64,000 bases of DNA from Reyranella humidisoli (lineage in GTDB: Bacteria > Pseudomonadota > Alphaproteobacteria > Reyranellales > Reyranellaceae), in assembly GCF_019039055.1 (NCBI RefSeq), contig NZ_JAHOPB010000003.1, positions 372,001 through 436,000 of the forward strand, given 5' to 3'. The translations under genes and the position numbers were made by a program. Shown piece by piece: positions 54,369 through 64,000 of this stretch. The notes below the pieces were generated by a model, which made no database searches, had not been told where the DNA came from, and saw nothing but the letters and a program-made list of their open reading frames with translations. Position 1 is the first letter of the stretch, and each line of letters begins with the position of its first letter.

Positions 54369-56336
54369 TTACCTCGCCGACAGCATGAAGTAGGTGACCA
54401 GGCCGGCGACCCCGACCAGCATCACGAACGCGTAGTGATAGAGATAGCCACTCTGGAAGCGCATCAGCATGCCCGCCATGTCCTGCGCTCGCGCGGCGAT
54501 GTTGTCCGGGCCGAGCCCGTCGATCGTGGCACCGTCGCCCTTCTTCCAGAGGAAGCGGCCGATCGCCAGCGAGGGCTTTACGAACACAGCGTCGTAGAGC
54601 TCGTCGAAGTACCACTTGTTGTAGAACAGCGCGTGCAGGCGCGGGAACGCCTTGACCGTGCGGTCCGGCAGGTCGGTGCGAACCACATAGTAGTAGTAGC
54701 TGAGAGCAATGCCGGCGATGGCGCACGCCAACGGCATCAGCTTCACCCACAGCGGCACCTCGTGTGCGTGATGCAGCACCTCTGCCGTCGCCTTCACGGC
54801 AATGGAGTTGCCCCAGAAAGCCTGCCAGTCGTGGCCGACGAACCAGTTGTAGCCGACCAGACCGGAGAACGCGGCGCCGATGCCCAGCACATAGAGCGGG
54901 ATCATCATGACCACCGGCGACTCATGGGCATGATCCCAGGTGTGATGGTCGCCGCGATACTTGCCGTAAAAGGTCATGAACATCAGGCGGGTCGAGTAGA
55001 AGGCCGTCATGAAGGCCGCGACCACACCCATCCAGTACGCGATGACACCGACCGTCGTGTGCACGCCGTAGGCAGACTCCAGCATGATGTCCTTGGAGTA
55101 GAAGCCGGCGAAGCCCAGACCGTTTCCGAACAGGAACGGGATGCCGATGCCCGAGAGCGCCAGCGTGCCGACCCACATCAGGATGAAGGTCTGCGGCGCC
55201 TTCTCTCGCACGCCACCCATCTGGCGCATGTCCTGTTCGTGGTGGAGGCAGTGGATCACCGAGCCCGAGCCGAGGAACAGCAGCGCCTTGAAGAAGGCGT
55301 GGGTCGTGAGGTGGAACATGGCGGCCGAGTAGCCGCCCACGCCGCAGGCGAAGAACATGTAGCCGAGCTGGCTGCAGGTCGAATAGGCGACGACTCGCTT
55401 GATGTCGAACTGGGTCAGGCCGACTGTCGCCGCGAAGAAGGCGGTGGCCGCGCCAACGAGGGTCACGATCATGGATACGATCGGCGCCAGTTCGAACAGC
55501 GGCGACAGGCGGCAGACCATGAACACGCCGGCGGTCACCATGGTGGCCGCATGGATCAGCGCCGACACCGGGGTCGGGCCTTCCATGGCGTCCGGCAGCC
55601 ACGTGTGCAGGCCGAGCTGGGCAGACTTGCCCATGGCGCCGACGAACAGCAGCAGGCAGGCGGTCTCGAGCGCCGGCAGGTCCATGCCGAGGAACTGGAT
55701 GCGCATCTGCGCCATCTGCGGTGCCTTGCCGAAGATCTCCTCGAAGCCGACCGAGCCCGACAGCATCCAGACGGCGAAGATGCCGAGCGCGAAGCCGAAG
55801 TCGCCGACCCTGTTCACGATGAAGGCCTTCATCGCCGCCGCATTGGCCGAGGGCTTGTCGTACCAGAAGCCGATCAGCAGGTAGGATGCGAGGCCCACGC
55901 CTTCCCAGCCGAAGAAGAGCTGTACCAGGTTGTCGGCCGTCACCAGCATCAGCATGAAGAAGGTGAACAGGCTGAGATACGCCATGAAGCGCGGGATGCT
56001 GGGATCTTCCTCCATGTAGCCGATGGAGTAGATGTGGACCATCGACGACACGCCCGTGACGACGATCAGCATGACGGCGGTCAGCGTGTCGACGCGCAGC
56101 GCCCAGGCGATGTCGAGGGTCCCGGATTCGATCCAGGAGAACAGCTTCACGACGATCAGCTTCTCGGTGCCGAAGCCGATCTTCACGAAGACGAAGACCG
56201 AAAGAGCCGCCGCGATCAGCAGGGCCGCGCAGGTCACGATCTGCGCCGGGCGGGCGCCGATCACGCGGCAGAAGAGGCCCGCGATCGCCGCCGCAACCAG
56301 CGGCAGGAAGACGATGAGCTTGATGGCGAGATCCAT
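54369..56336 (-). CDS. nuoL: NADH-quinone oxidoreductase subunit L
   Basis: 655-residue distal proton pump with the C-terminal lateral helix. GKSAQLGLHTWLPDAMEGPTP, shown here as SAQLGLHTWLPDA, and MAYLSLFTFFML are family blocks. It lies 12 bases after nuoK. Confidence 0.96.
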   Translation of the reverse strand: MDLAIKLIVFLPLVAAAIAGLFCRVIGARPAQIVTCAALLIAAALSVFVFVKIGFGTEKLIVVKLFSWIESGTLDIAWALRVDTLTAVMLIVVTGVSSMVHIYSIGYMEEDPSIPRFMAYLSLFTFFMLMLVTADNLVQLFFGWEGVGLASYLLIGFWYDKPSANAAAMKAFIVNRVGDFGFALGIFAVWMLSGSVGFEEIFGKAPQMAQMRIQFLGMDLPALETACLLLFVGAMGKSAQLGLHTWLPDAMEGPTPVSALIHAATMVTAGVFMVCRLSPLFELAPIVSMIVTLVGAATAFFAATVGLTQFDIKRVVAYSTCSQLGYMFFACGVGGYSAAMFHLTTHAFFKALLFLGSGSVIHCLHHEQDMRQMGGVREKAPQTFILMWVGTLALSGIGIPFLFGNGLGFAGFYSKDIMLESAYGVHTTVGVIAYWMGVVAAFMTAFYSTRLMFMTFYGKYRGDHHTWDHAHESPVVMMIPLYVLGIGAAFSGLVGYNWFVGHDWQAFWGNSIAVKATAEVLHHAHEVPLWVKLMPLACAIAGIALSYYYYVVRTDLPDRTVKAFPRLHALFYNKWYFDELYDAVFVKPSLAIGRFLWKKGDGATIDGLGPDNIAARAQDMAGMLMRFQSGYLYHYAFVMLVGVAGLVTYFMLSAR

Positions 56337-56348
56337 GATGAGTGCGCC

Positions 56349-56657
56349 CTAGCCCTTCATCGCATTGATGTCTTCGACCTCGATCGTTCCGCGGTTGCGG
56401 AAGTAGACCACGAGGATGGCCAACCCGATCGCCGCTTCCGCGGCGGCCACGGTCAGCACCAGCATGGCGAAGATCTGGCCGACGATGTTGCCCTGGAAGA
56501 CCGAGAAGGCCACCAGGTTGATGTTCACCGCCAGCAGCATCAGCTCGACGCACATCAGGATCACGATGACGTTCTTGCGGTTCAGGAAGATGCCGAGGAT
56601 GCCCATCGTGAACAGCACGGAGGCGACGGCGAGGTAGTGGCTGAGACCGATCGTCAT
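56349..56657 (-). CDS. nuoK: NADH-quinone oxidoreductase subunit K
   Basis: 102 residues, three helices. The conserved membrane Glu residues are in MCVELMLLAVN and AAAEAAIGL. The ATG at 56657 overlaps the nuoJ stop by one base (TGATG) and follows GGGGAGG. Confidence 0.96.
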   Translation of the reverse strand: MTIGLSHYLAVASVLFTMGILGIFLNRKNVIVILMCVELMLLAVNINLVAFSVFQGNIVGQIFAMLVLTVAAAEAAIGLAILVVYFRNRGTIEVEDINAMKG

Positions 56658-57271
56658 CACACGCCTCCCCGCGTCGGGACCTTGACCACCGTCATGGCCT
56701 GGTCCTTCGTGCGGTTGATCTGATCCCCCGCCTTCTGGCGACGGACGCCCGGCCGGCTGCGGAGCGTGAGCACGATGGCGCCGATCATGGCGACCAGCAG
56801 CACCAGCCCCGCGACCTGGAACAGGTAGAAGTACTGGGTGTAGAGCACCCGGCCGATGGCGCGCGTATTGTCGATCGCCGCCACCTGCGCGCCGTGGGCA
56901 TTCAGGCCCGCGATCGTGGTCGAGCCGCTGCCGATGATCCCGACGCCCAGCAGCAGTTCGGCGAAGACGACCGCGCCGATCAGGGCGCCCACCGGGAAGT
57001 ATTCGAGGAAGCCTTCCCGCAGCTCCGTGAGATTGATGTCGAGCATCATGACCACGAAGAGGAAGAGCACCGCCACCGCGCCGACATAGACGATGACCAG
57101 GATCATCGCGATGAACTCGGCGCCGATCAGCAGGAACAGCGCCGCGGCGTTGAAGAACGCCAGGATCAGGAACAGTACCGAATAGACGGGATTGCGCGAC
57201 ACCACGACCATGGCGGCAGCGGCCACCGTGATCGCAGCGAAGACGTAGAAGGCCAGCGCCTGGAGTATCAT
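56657..57271 (-). CDS. nuoJ: NADH-quinone oxidoreductase subunit J
   Basis: 204 residues, five helices; IVYVGAVAVLFLFVVMML contains the conserved pi-bulge helix. A charged tail of about 30 residues follows the last helix. Between nuoI and nuoK as usual. Confidence 0.95.
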   Translation of the reverse strand: MILQALAFYVFAAITVAAAAMVVVSRNPVYSVLFLILAFFNAAALFLLIGAEFIAMILVIVYVGAVAVLFLFVVMMLDINLTELREGFLEYFPVGALIGAVVFAELLLGVGIIGSGSTTIAGLNAHGAQVAAIDNTRAIGRVLYTQYFYLFQVAGLVLLVAMIGAIVLTLRSRPGVRRQKAGDQINRTKDQAMTVVKVPTRGGV

Positions 57272-57293
57272 GATCTGTCTCCCCCGCCCCGGC

Positions 57294-57782
57294 TCAGCGA
57301 TACGCCGCGTCGGAATGGAGATTGGCCGCGATCAGGCTCTCCCAGCGGTCGCCGTTCGCGAGCAGCTTATCCTTGTTGTACATGAGTTCCTCGCGCGTCT
57401 CGGTCGAGAACTCGAAGTTCGGCCCCTCGACGATCGCATCGACCGGGCAGGCCTCCTGGCAGAAGCCGCAGTAGATGCACTTGGTCATGTCGATGTCGTA
57501 GCGCGTGGTGCGGCGGCTGCCGTCGTCGCGCGGCTCGGCCTCGATGGTGATGGCCTGGGCCGGGCAGATCGCCTCGCACAGCTTGCACGCAATGCAGCGT
57601 TCCTCGCCGTTCGGATAGCGGCGCAGCGCATGCTCGCCGCGGAAGCGCGGGCTGAGCGGCCCCTTCTCGTAGGGGTAGTTCACCGTCACCTTGGGCTTGA
57701 ACATGTACTTCAGGGTGAGGGCGAATCCCGCCACCAGCTCGGAGAGCAGGAAGGCGCGCGCGGTACGGTCGAGGGAAGCCAT
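57294..57782 (-). CDS. nuoI: NADH-quinone oxidoreductase subunit I
   Basis: 162-residue peripheral-arm ferredoxin subunit holding clusters N6a and N6b: CIACKLCEAICP and CIYCGFCQEACP. Short amphipathic N-terminus. Confidence 0.97.
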   Translation of the reverse strand: MASLDRTARAFLLSELVAGFALTLKYMFKPKVTVNYPYEKGPLSPRFRGEHALRRYPNGEERCIACKLCEAICPAQAITIEAEPRDDGSRRTTRYDIDMTKCIYCGFCQEACPVDAIVEGPNFEFSTETREELMYNKDKLLANGDRWESLIAANLHSDAAYR

Positions 57783-57795
57783 TTGGCGATTGCTC

Positions 57796-58833
57796 CTAGG
57801 GCTTCGGCAGCCAGCCGCCGAACGTCAGGACGGCAGCGGTGAGGACGACCCAGCCCAGCGAGACCGGCAGGAACACCTTCCAACCCAGGCGCATCAGCTG
57901 GTCGTAGCGGTAACGGGGCAGCGTGCCCTTGGTCCAGCTGAAGATGAACAGCAGGAAGGCGATCTTGAGGGCGAACCAGATGACGCCCGGCACGAGCGTG
58001 AATGGCGCATAGGGGATCGGAGAATGCCAGCCGCCCAGGAACAGGACCGCGCCCAGGGCCGACAGCAGGATCATGTTGGCGTATTCGCCGAGGAAGAACA
58101 GGCCGAACGTCATGGCCGAATATTCGGTGTGGAAGCCCGCCACCAGTTCGGCTTCCGACATCGGCAGGTCGAACGGCGTGCGGTTCGTCTCGGCCAGCGC
58201 CGAGATGAAGAAGATGACGAACATCGGCAGCAGCGGCAGCCAGTACCAGTTCCAGAACCAGCCGGACTGGGCGATCACCACATCCGAGAGGTTCAGCGAG
58301 CCGACGCAGAGCAGGACGGTGATCAGCACGAAGCCGATCGAGACCTCGTAGGACACCATCTGCGCGGCCGAGCGCAGCGCGCCGAGAAATGCGTACTTCG
58401 AGTTCGAGGCCCAGCCGGCGATGATGATGCCGTAGACGCCGAGCGAGGAGATCGCGAACAGGTAGAGGATGCCGACATTGATGTCGGCGATGACCCAGCC
58501 ATTGTCGAACGGCACGACCGCCCAGGCGACCAGCGCCGTCATGAACGCGATCATCGGGGCAATGATGAACAGGATGCCGTTGGCACTCGACGGGATGATC
58601 GTCTCCTTGAGCACCAGCTTCAGCCCGTCGGCCATCGGCTGCAGCAGGCCGAACGGACCGACCACGTTGGGACCGCGGCGGAGCTGGATCGACGCCCAGA
58701 TCTTGCGGTCGGCGTAGGTCATGTAGGCCACGGCCAGCAGCAGAGGCACGGTCACGGCCAGGCACTGCAGCAGGATCAGGATCGCGATGCCGAACCAGTT
58801 GGTCGTGAAGAAGGTGTGGATTTCGGCGTACAT
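57796..58833 (-). CDS. nuoH: NADH-quinone oxidoreductase subunit H
   Basis: 345 residues, about eight helices; part of the quinone chamber. YADRKIWASIQLRRGPNVVGP and AETNRTPFDLPMSEAELV, each recognisable from RRGPNVVGP and NRTPFDLPE-like cores, are diagnostic. Four bases after nuoG. Confidence 0.96.
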   Translation of the reverse strand: MYAEIHTFFTTNWFGIAILILLQCLAVTVPLLLAVAYMTYADRKIWASIQLRRGPNVVGPFGLLQPMADGLKLVLKETIIPSSANGILFIIAPMIAFMTALVAWAVVPFDNGWVIADINVGILYLFAISSLGVYGIIIAGWASNSKYAFLGALRSAAQMVSYEVSIGFVLITVLLCVGSLNLSDVVIAQSGWFWNWYWLPLLPMFVIFFISALAETNRTPFDLPMSEAELVAGFHTEYSAMTFGLFFLGEYANMILLSALGAVLFLGGWHSPIPYAPFTLVPGVIWFALKIAFLLFIFSWTKGTLPRYRYDQLMRLGWKVFLPVSLGWVVLTAAVLTFGGWLPKP

Positions 58834-58837
58834 GCCC

Positions 58838-60886
58838 CTACTCCGCCGCCATGAGATGCGACCGCGAGGCCATGCAGTCGGCCATGGTCCGGGACGCGCG
58901 GCTGATCGGGCAGGTCATGTAGAAGTTCGGCACCGCCGACTTGAACGGCGCATCGGTGGCGGCGCCAGGCTTGCCGAACGAACCCCACGTCGCCGGCGCC
59001 TGCTGGTCGATGGCGGCGAAGACCTTGTTTACGGCTACGAGGCGCGAACGGACCTGATGCAGCGTGTCGTACGGCAGCGTCTTGCCCAGCCGCTCCGACA
59101 GGGCGCGCAGGATCGCCCAGTCCTCGCGGGCATCGCCCGGCGGATAGCCGGCGCGGCGGCCGACCTGAACGCGGCCCTCCGTGTTCACGTAGATGCCGGG
59201 CTTCTCGGTATAGGCCGCGCCCGGCAGGATCACGTCGGCACGATGGGCGCCGGCATCGCCATGATGGCCCTGGTAGATCACGAAGGCCTTGCCGAGCTTC
59301 GTCGTGTCGATCTCGTCGGCGGCCAGCAGGAAGACCGCGTCGATCTCTTTCTTCTGGCAGCCTTCGAGGATGCCGGCGACGTCGCGGCCACCCTCGCCCG
59401 GCACCAGGCCGAGGTCGAGGCCGCCGACGCGGGCCGCCGCCGTGTGCAACACGGCAAAGCCGTTCCAGTCCTCGCGCACCGCGTTCAGCTTCTCGGCGAG
59501 TTCGCGAGCCATCGCCAGGACGGCGCCGCCGTCCTCGCGCGCCAGCGCGCCCATGCCGACGATGATCAGCGGGTGCTTCGCGCCCTGCAGCTTCTGGAAG
59601 AAGTCGAGCTTGCCGTCGACCAGTTCGCGCAAGGTCGCGGGGCCGGCGCCGAGACGCGCGACCGGGTAAGTCAGGTCCTCGGCCGGGCCGATGCTGGCGA
59701 TGGCGACGTTGCCGTGGACGTAGCGCTTGCGGATGCGCGCGTTCAGCACCGGCGATTCGGTGCGCGGGTTGGTGCCGATCAGCAGGATGGCATCGGCCTG
59801 GTCGATGCCGCGGACGCCCGGATTGAAGATGTAGCTGCCGCGAGGGCCGTCCAGCTTCGCGCCGTCCTGGCGGCAGTCGACGTTCGGCGAGCCCAGCGCC
59901 GTCATCAGGTCCTTGAGCGCCACCATCGATTCGGCGTCGCACTGGTCGCCGGCAATGGCAGCGATCCTGGCGCCGTCCATGCCATTCAGCTTCGCGGCGA
60001 TGGCGCCGAACGCCTCGTCCCAGGTCGCCTCGACGAGCTTGTTGCCCTTGCGGACATAGGGGCGGTCGAGACGTTGGTGACGCAAGCCGTCGAGCGCGTG
60101 GCGCGTCTTGTCGGAGATCCACTCCTCGTTCACGTCATCGTTCAGGCGCGGCAGAATCCGCATGACCTGCGCGCCGCGCGTATCGACGCGGATGTTGGCG
60201 CCCAGCGCGTCCAGTACGTCGACCGACTCGGTCTTGGTGAGCTCCCAGGGGCGCGCCTCGAAAGCGTAGGGCTTGGAGGTCAGCGCGCCGACGGGGCAGA
60301 GATCCACAAGGTTGCCGGCCAGTTCCGTGGACAGCGCCTGCTCGACATAGGTCGTGACTTCCATGCTCTCGCCGCGCCCGGTGGCGCCGAGCTGCTCGAC
60401 ACCCGCGACCTCGGTCGCGAAGCGGATGCAGCGCGTGCAATGGATGCAGCGGTTCATCGAAGTCTTGACCAGCGGGCCCAGCTCCTTGTCGGGCACCGCG
60501 CGCTTGTTCTCGTGATAGCGGCTGCGGTCGAAACCGTAGGCCATCGCCTGATCCTGCAGATCGCACTCGCCGCCCTGGTCGCAGATCGGACAATCGAGCG
60601 GATGGTTGATCAGCAGGAATTCCATCACGCCCTTGCGTGCCTTCTGCACGGTCGGCGTCTGGGTGAAGATTTCCTGCTTGTCGGCAACCGGCAGCGCGCA
60701 GCTCGCCTGCGGCTTGGGCGGACCGGGCTTCACCTCGACCAGGCACATGCGGCAGTTGCCGGCGATGGACAGGCGGTCGTGGTAGCAGAAACGCGGGATC
60801 TCGACGCCCGCCAGTTCACAGGCCTGCAGGACCGTGATGCCGGCCGGCACTTCCAGTTCGACGCCGTCGATCTTGACCTTGGGCAT
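58838..60886 (-). CDS. nuoG: NADH-quinone oxidoreductase subunit G
   Basis: 682 residues. N-terminal 2Fe-2S ferredoxin (FCYHDRLSIAGNCRMC), His-Cys 4Fe-4S cluster (CPICDQGGECDLQD), a 4Fe-4S site in MNRCIHCTRCIRF and a molybdopterin-oxidoreductase-like C-terminal domain. Length fits the alphaproteobacterial/mitochondrial form rather than the 900-residue E. coli one. Confidence 0.96.
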   Translation of the reverse strand: MPKVKIDGVELEVPAGITVLQACELAGVEIPRFCYHDRLSIAGNCRMCLVEVKPGPPKPQASCALPVADKQEIFTQTPTVQKARKGVMEFLLINHPLDCPICDQGGECDLQDQAMAYGFDRSRYHENKRAVPDKELGPLVKTSMNRCIHCTRCIRFATEVAGVEQLGATGRGESMEVTTYVEQALSTELAGNLVDLCPVGALTSKPYAFEARPWELTKTESVDVLDALGANIRVDTRGAQVMRILPRLNDDVNEEWISDKTRHALDGLRHQRLDRPYVRKGNKLVEATWDEAFGAIAAKLNGMDGARIAAIAGDQCDAESMVALKDLMTALGSPNVDCRQDGAKLDGPRGSYIFNPGVRGIDQADAILLIGTNPRTESPVLNARIRKRYVHGNVAIASIGPAEDLTYPVARLGAGPATLRELVDGKLDFFQKLQGAKHPLIIVGMGALAREDGGAVLAMARELAEKLNAVREDWNGFAVLHTAAARVGGLDLGLVPGEGGRDVAGILEGCQKKEIDAVFLLAADEIDTTKLGKAFVIYQGHHGDAGAHRADVILPGAAYTEKPGIYVNTEGRVQVGRRAGYPPGDAREDWAILRALSERLGKTLPYDTLHQVRSRLVAVNKVFAAIDQQAPATWGSFGKPGAATDAPFKSAVPNFYMTCPISRASRTMADCMASRSHLMAAE

Positions 60887-60901
60887 TGACTGCTCCCCGC
60901 C

Positions 60902-62185
<1,284 letters not shown>

Positions 62186-62189
62186 CGTC

Positions 62190-62771
62190 CTACTCGCCCT
62201 TCAGCGTTGTCGGGCCGCCCTCGGGCGCCGACGTCTGGCGGTCCACCTGCGGTCCGGGCTTCGGCGTTTCGCCGCGGCGGAACGCATCGAGCACTTTGTT
62301 GATCGAGGCCTCGTCGAGATCCTCGTAGAAATCGTCGTTGATCTGCACGACCGGCGCGTTCACGCAGCCGCCGAGGCACTCGACCTCCTGCACGCTGAAC
62401 GTCTCGCCGTCCGCGGCATGCTGGCAGGCCTTCATCACCGCATCCGAGCCGCGCAGCCAGCACGGCGTCGTGGTGCAGACCTGCAGCAGGTACTTACCCT
62501 TCGGCCGCAGCTGGAACATCGTATAGAACGTCGCGACCTCGTAGACGCGGATCGGCGCCATATCGAGGATGCGCGCCACCTCGTTCATCGCCGCGCGCGG
62601 CAGCCAGCCCTGCTGACGCTGCGCGAGGTCGAGCACCGCAATCACGGCGCTGGCCTGGCGACCTGGCGGATAGTGGGCAATCTGCTCCTCGACCTTCGCC
62701 ATGTACTCGGGCGTGAAGGAAAAGTGCGCGACCTGAGGGACGTCCTTGGGGTCGGCGGTGATCATCGCCAT
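62190..62771 (-). CDS. nuoE: NADH-quinone oxidoreductase subunit E
   Basis: 193-residue thioredoxin-like subunit with the N1a 2Fe-2S cluster: Cys pair in CTTTPCWLRG and pair in CLGGCVNAP. AGGAGACG precedes the ATG at 62771; the longer open frame would overlap nuoD. A Pro/Gly-rich tail of about 30 residues follows the domain. Confidence 0.96.
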   Translation of the reverse strand: MAMITADPKDVPQVAHFSFTPEYMAKVEEQIAHYPPGRQASAVIAVLDLAQRQQGWLPRAAMNEVARILDMAPIRVYEVATFYTMFQLRPKGKYLLQVCTTTPCWLRGSDAVMKACQHAADGETFSVQEVECLGGCVNAPVVQINDDFYEDLDEASINKVLDAFRRGETPKPGPQVDRQTSAPEGGPTTLKGE

Positions 62772-62782
62772 CGCTTCGTCTC

Positions 62783-63967
62783 CTAGCGGTCGATCTCGCC
62801 GAACACGATGTCGAGCGAACCGATGTTCGCCGACATGTCGGCGAGCTGGTGGCCCTTGGTCATCATGTCGAGCGCCTGCAGGTGCGGGAACCCGGGAGCG
62901 CGGATCTTGCAACGGTACGGCTTGTTGGTTCCGTCGGACACGAGATAGACGCCGAACTCGCCCTTGGGGGCCTCGACCGCCGTGTAGGTCTCGCCCGCCG
63001 GCACCTTGTAGCCCTCGGTGTAGAGCTTGAAGTGGTGGATCAGCGCTTCCATCGAACCCTTCATCTCGCCCCGGCGCGGCGGCGAGATCTTGCGATCATC
63101 GACGCGCACCGCACCGCCCACCGTACGCAGCGCCTTTACGCACTGCTCCATGATGCGGACGCTCTGGTACATCTCTTCGATGCGCACCAGATAGCGTGCG
63201 TAGCAGTCACCGGTCTTGCCGACCGGGATGTCGAAATCCATGCGTTCGTAGACATCGTAGGGCTGCGACTTGCGCAGGTCCCACGGCAGGCCCGAGGCGC
63301 GGATCAGCGGGCCCGAGAACCCCCAGTCGAGTGCCTGCTCCGCCGAGACGACGCCGATGTCGACCGTGCGCTGACGGAAGATGCGGTTGTCGTTCAGCAG
63401 GTTTTCGATGTCCTTCATGAACGGATAGAACTGCTTGATCCATCCATCCATGGAATCGAGCATGCCATCCGGAAGGTCCTGGTGAACGCCGCCCGGCCGG
63501 AAATAGGCCGCGTGCATGCGCGAGCCGCTCACCTGCTCATAGTATTCCATCAGCAGCTCGCGCTGCTCGAAGCCCCAGAGCGGCGGCGTCAGCGCACCGA
63601 CGTCCATCGCGAAGGTCGTGACATTCAGCAGATGGTTCAGGATGCGGGTGATCTCGGAGAACAGCACGCGGATGTACTGTCCCCGCTCCGGCGCCTCGAT
63701 GCCCAGCAGCTTCTCGACGGCGAGCGCGTAGGCATGCTCCTGGTTCATCGGCGACACGTAGTCGAGCCGGTCGAAGTAAGGCACCGCCTGCAGGTAGCTC
63801 TTGTACTCGATCAGCTTCTCGGTGCCGCGATGCAGCAGCCCGATGTGCGGATCGCAGCGCTCGACGATCTCGCCGTCCATCTCGACGACGAGGCGCAGCA
63901 CGCCGTGGGCCGCGGGATGCTGCGGCCCGAAGTTCATCGTCAGGGTCTTGATCTCGACGTCGGACAT
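62783..63967 (-). CDS. nuoD: NADH-quinone oxidoreductase subunit D
   Basis: 394-residue 49-kDa-type subunit lining the quinone site. NFGPQHPAAHGVLRL at the N-terminus, HIGLLHRGTEKL and the C-terminal IGSLDIVFGEIDR ending. Separate from nuoC, not fused. Confidence 0.97.
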   Translation of the reverse strand: MSDVEIKTLTMNFGPQHPAAHGVLRLVVEMDGEIVERCDPHIGLLHRGTEKLIEYKSYLQAVPYFDRLDYVSPMNQEHAYALAVEKLLGIEAPERGQYIRVLFSEITRILNHLLNVTTFAMDVGALTPPLWGFEQRELLMEYYEQVSGSRMHAAYFRPGGVHQDLPDGMLDSMDGWIKQFYPFMKDIENLLNDNRIFRQRTVDIGVVSAEQALDWGFSGPLIRASGLPWDLRKSQPYDVYERMDFDIPVGKTGDCYARYLVRIEEMYQSVRIMEQCVKALRTVGGAVRVDDRKISPPRRGEMKGSMEALIHHFKLYTEGYKVPAGETYTAVEAPKGEFGVYLVSDGTNKPYRCKIRAPGFPHLQALDMMTKGHQLADMSANIGSLDIVFGEIDR

Positions 63968-63968
63968 G

Positions 63969-64000
63969 TCAGTTCGCCTTCGCCGGTTCGGCGGCCTTTT
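63969..64000 (-). CDS. nuoC: Probable nuoC C-terminus, partial
   Basis: Only the last nine codons (KAAEPAKAN) and stop are inside the window, one base before the nuoD ATG. Identity is inferred from the invariant nuoC-nuoD order. Confidence 0.55.
   Translation of the reverse strand, partial: KAAEPAKAN

Overview
The window is GC-rich alphaproteobacterial chromosome and almost entirely housekeeping. The evidence is gene order. trpG/trpD/trpC-moaC-moeA-lexA, comEC, gltX, gltA, then the rpsB-tsf-pyrH-frr-uppS-cdsA-dxr-rseP-bamA-fabZ run, then dnaE-lol-proS, then mce-rnj-coaX-birA-nuo form a neighbourhood that recurs across Alphaproteobacteria. The lexA operator has the alphaproteobacterial GAAC-N7-GAAC form, and ProRS is the short type. 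Three Bug-type tricarboxylate-transporter receptors point to a soil or free-living Rhodospirillales/Reyranella-like organism, but the genus cannot be fixed from the sequence alone. No CRISPR array, transposase, phage gene, tRNA or rRNA was seen, and no stretch over 300 bases lacks a gene.

Layout. 1-13,500 is the accessory part. It holds two tandem Bug receptors, a divergent amidase, a nested inverted repeat, a gamma-glutamyltransferase, a divergent polysaccharide deacetylase, an ADP-forming acyl-CoA ligase/GNAT fusion, an EamA transporter and an AMP-forming acyl-CoA synthetase, followed by trpG, a third Bug receptor and a small HMA metal-binding protein. 13,559-17,086 is a tightly overlapping trpD-trpC-moaC-moeA operon. 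17,109-25,972 holds lexA behind an autoregulatory promoter, convergent comEC, gltX, glnS, an EamA transporter, gltA and a small membrane protein ending at a strong terminator. 26,032-36,745 (minus strand) runs from rpsB to fabZ-gloA and covers translation factors, UMP kinase, isoprenoid and phospholipid synthesis and outer-membrane assembly. 36,766-45,831 (minus) is proS-lolC/E-lolC/E-lolD-dnaE-DUF72. 45,985-47,277 is a purine-type permease on the opposite strand. 47,532-64,000 (minus) is nuoC-N followed by birA-coaX-rnj-mce-DUF1467. Complex I feeds NADH electrons into respiration; the genes behind it are small metabolic and RNA-decay genes that commonly travel with it.

The interest lies in departures from the conserved order. 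(1) Between bamA and gltA the usual lpxD, lpxA, lpxI and lpxB are all missing while fabZ remains. (2) A Bug receptor and an HMA protein interrupt trpG/trpD. (3) A full-length glutaminyl-tRNA synthetase, uncommon in Alphaproteobacteria, sits directly behind gltX. (4) Two tandem LolC/E-type subunits occur where one LolF-type protein is usual. I found no convincing undescribed multi-gene system; the lipid A gap is the observation most worth testing.
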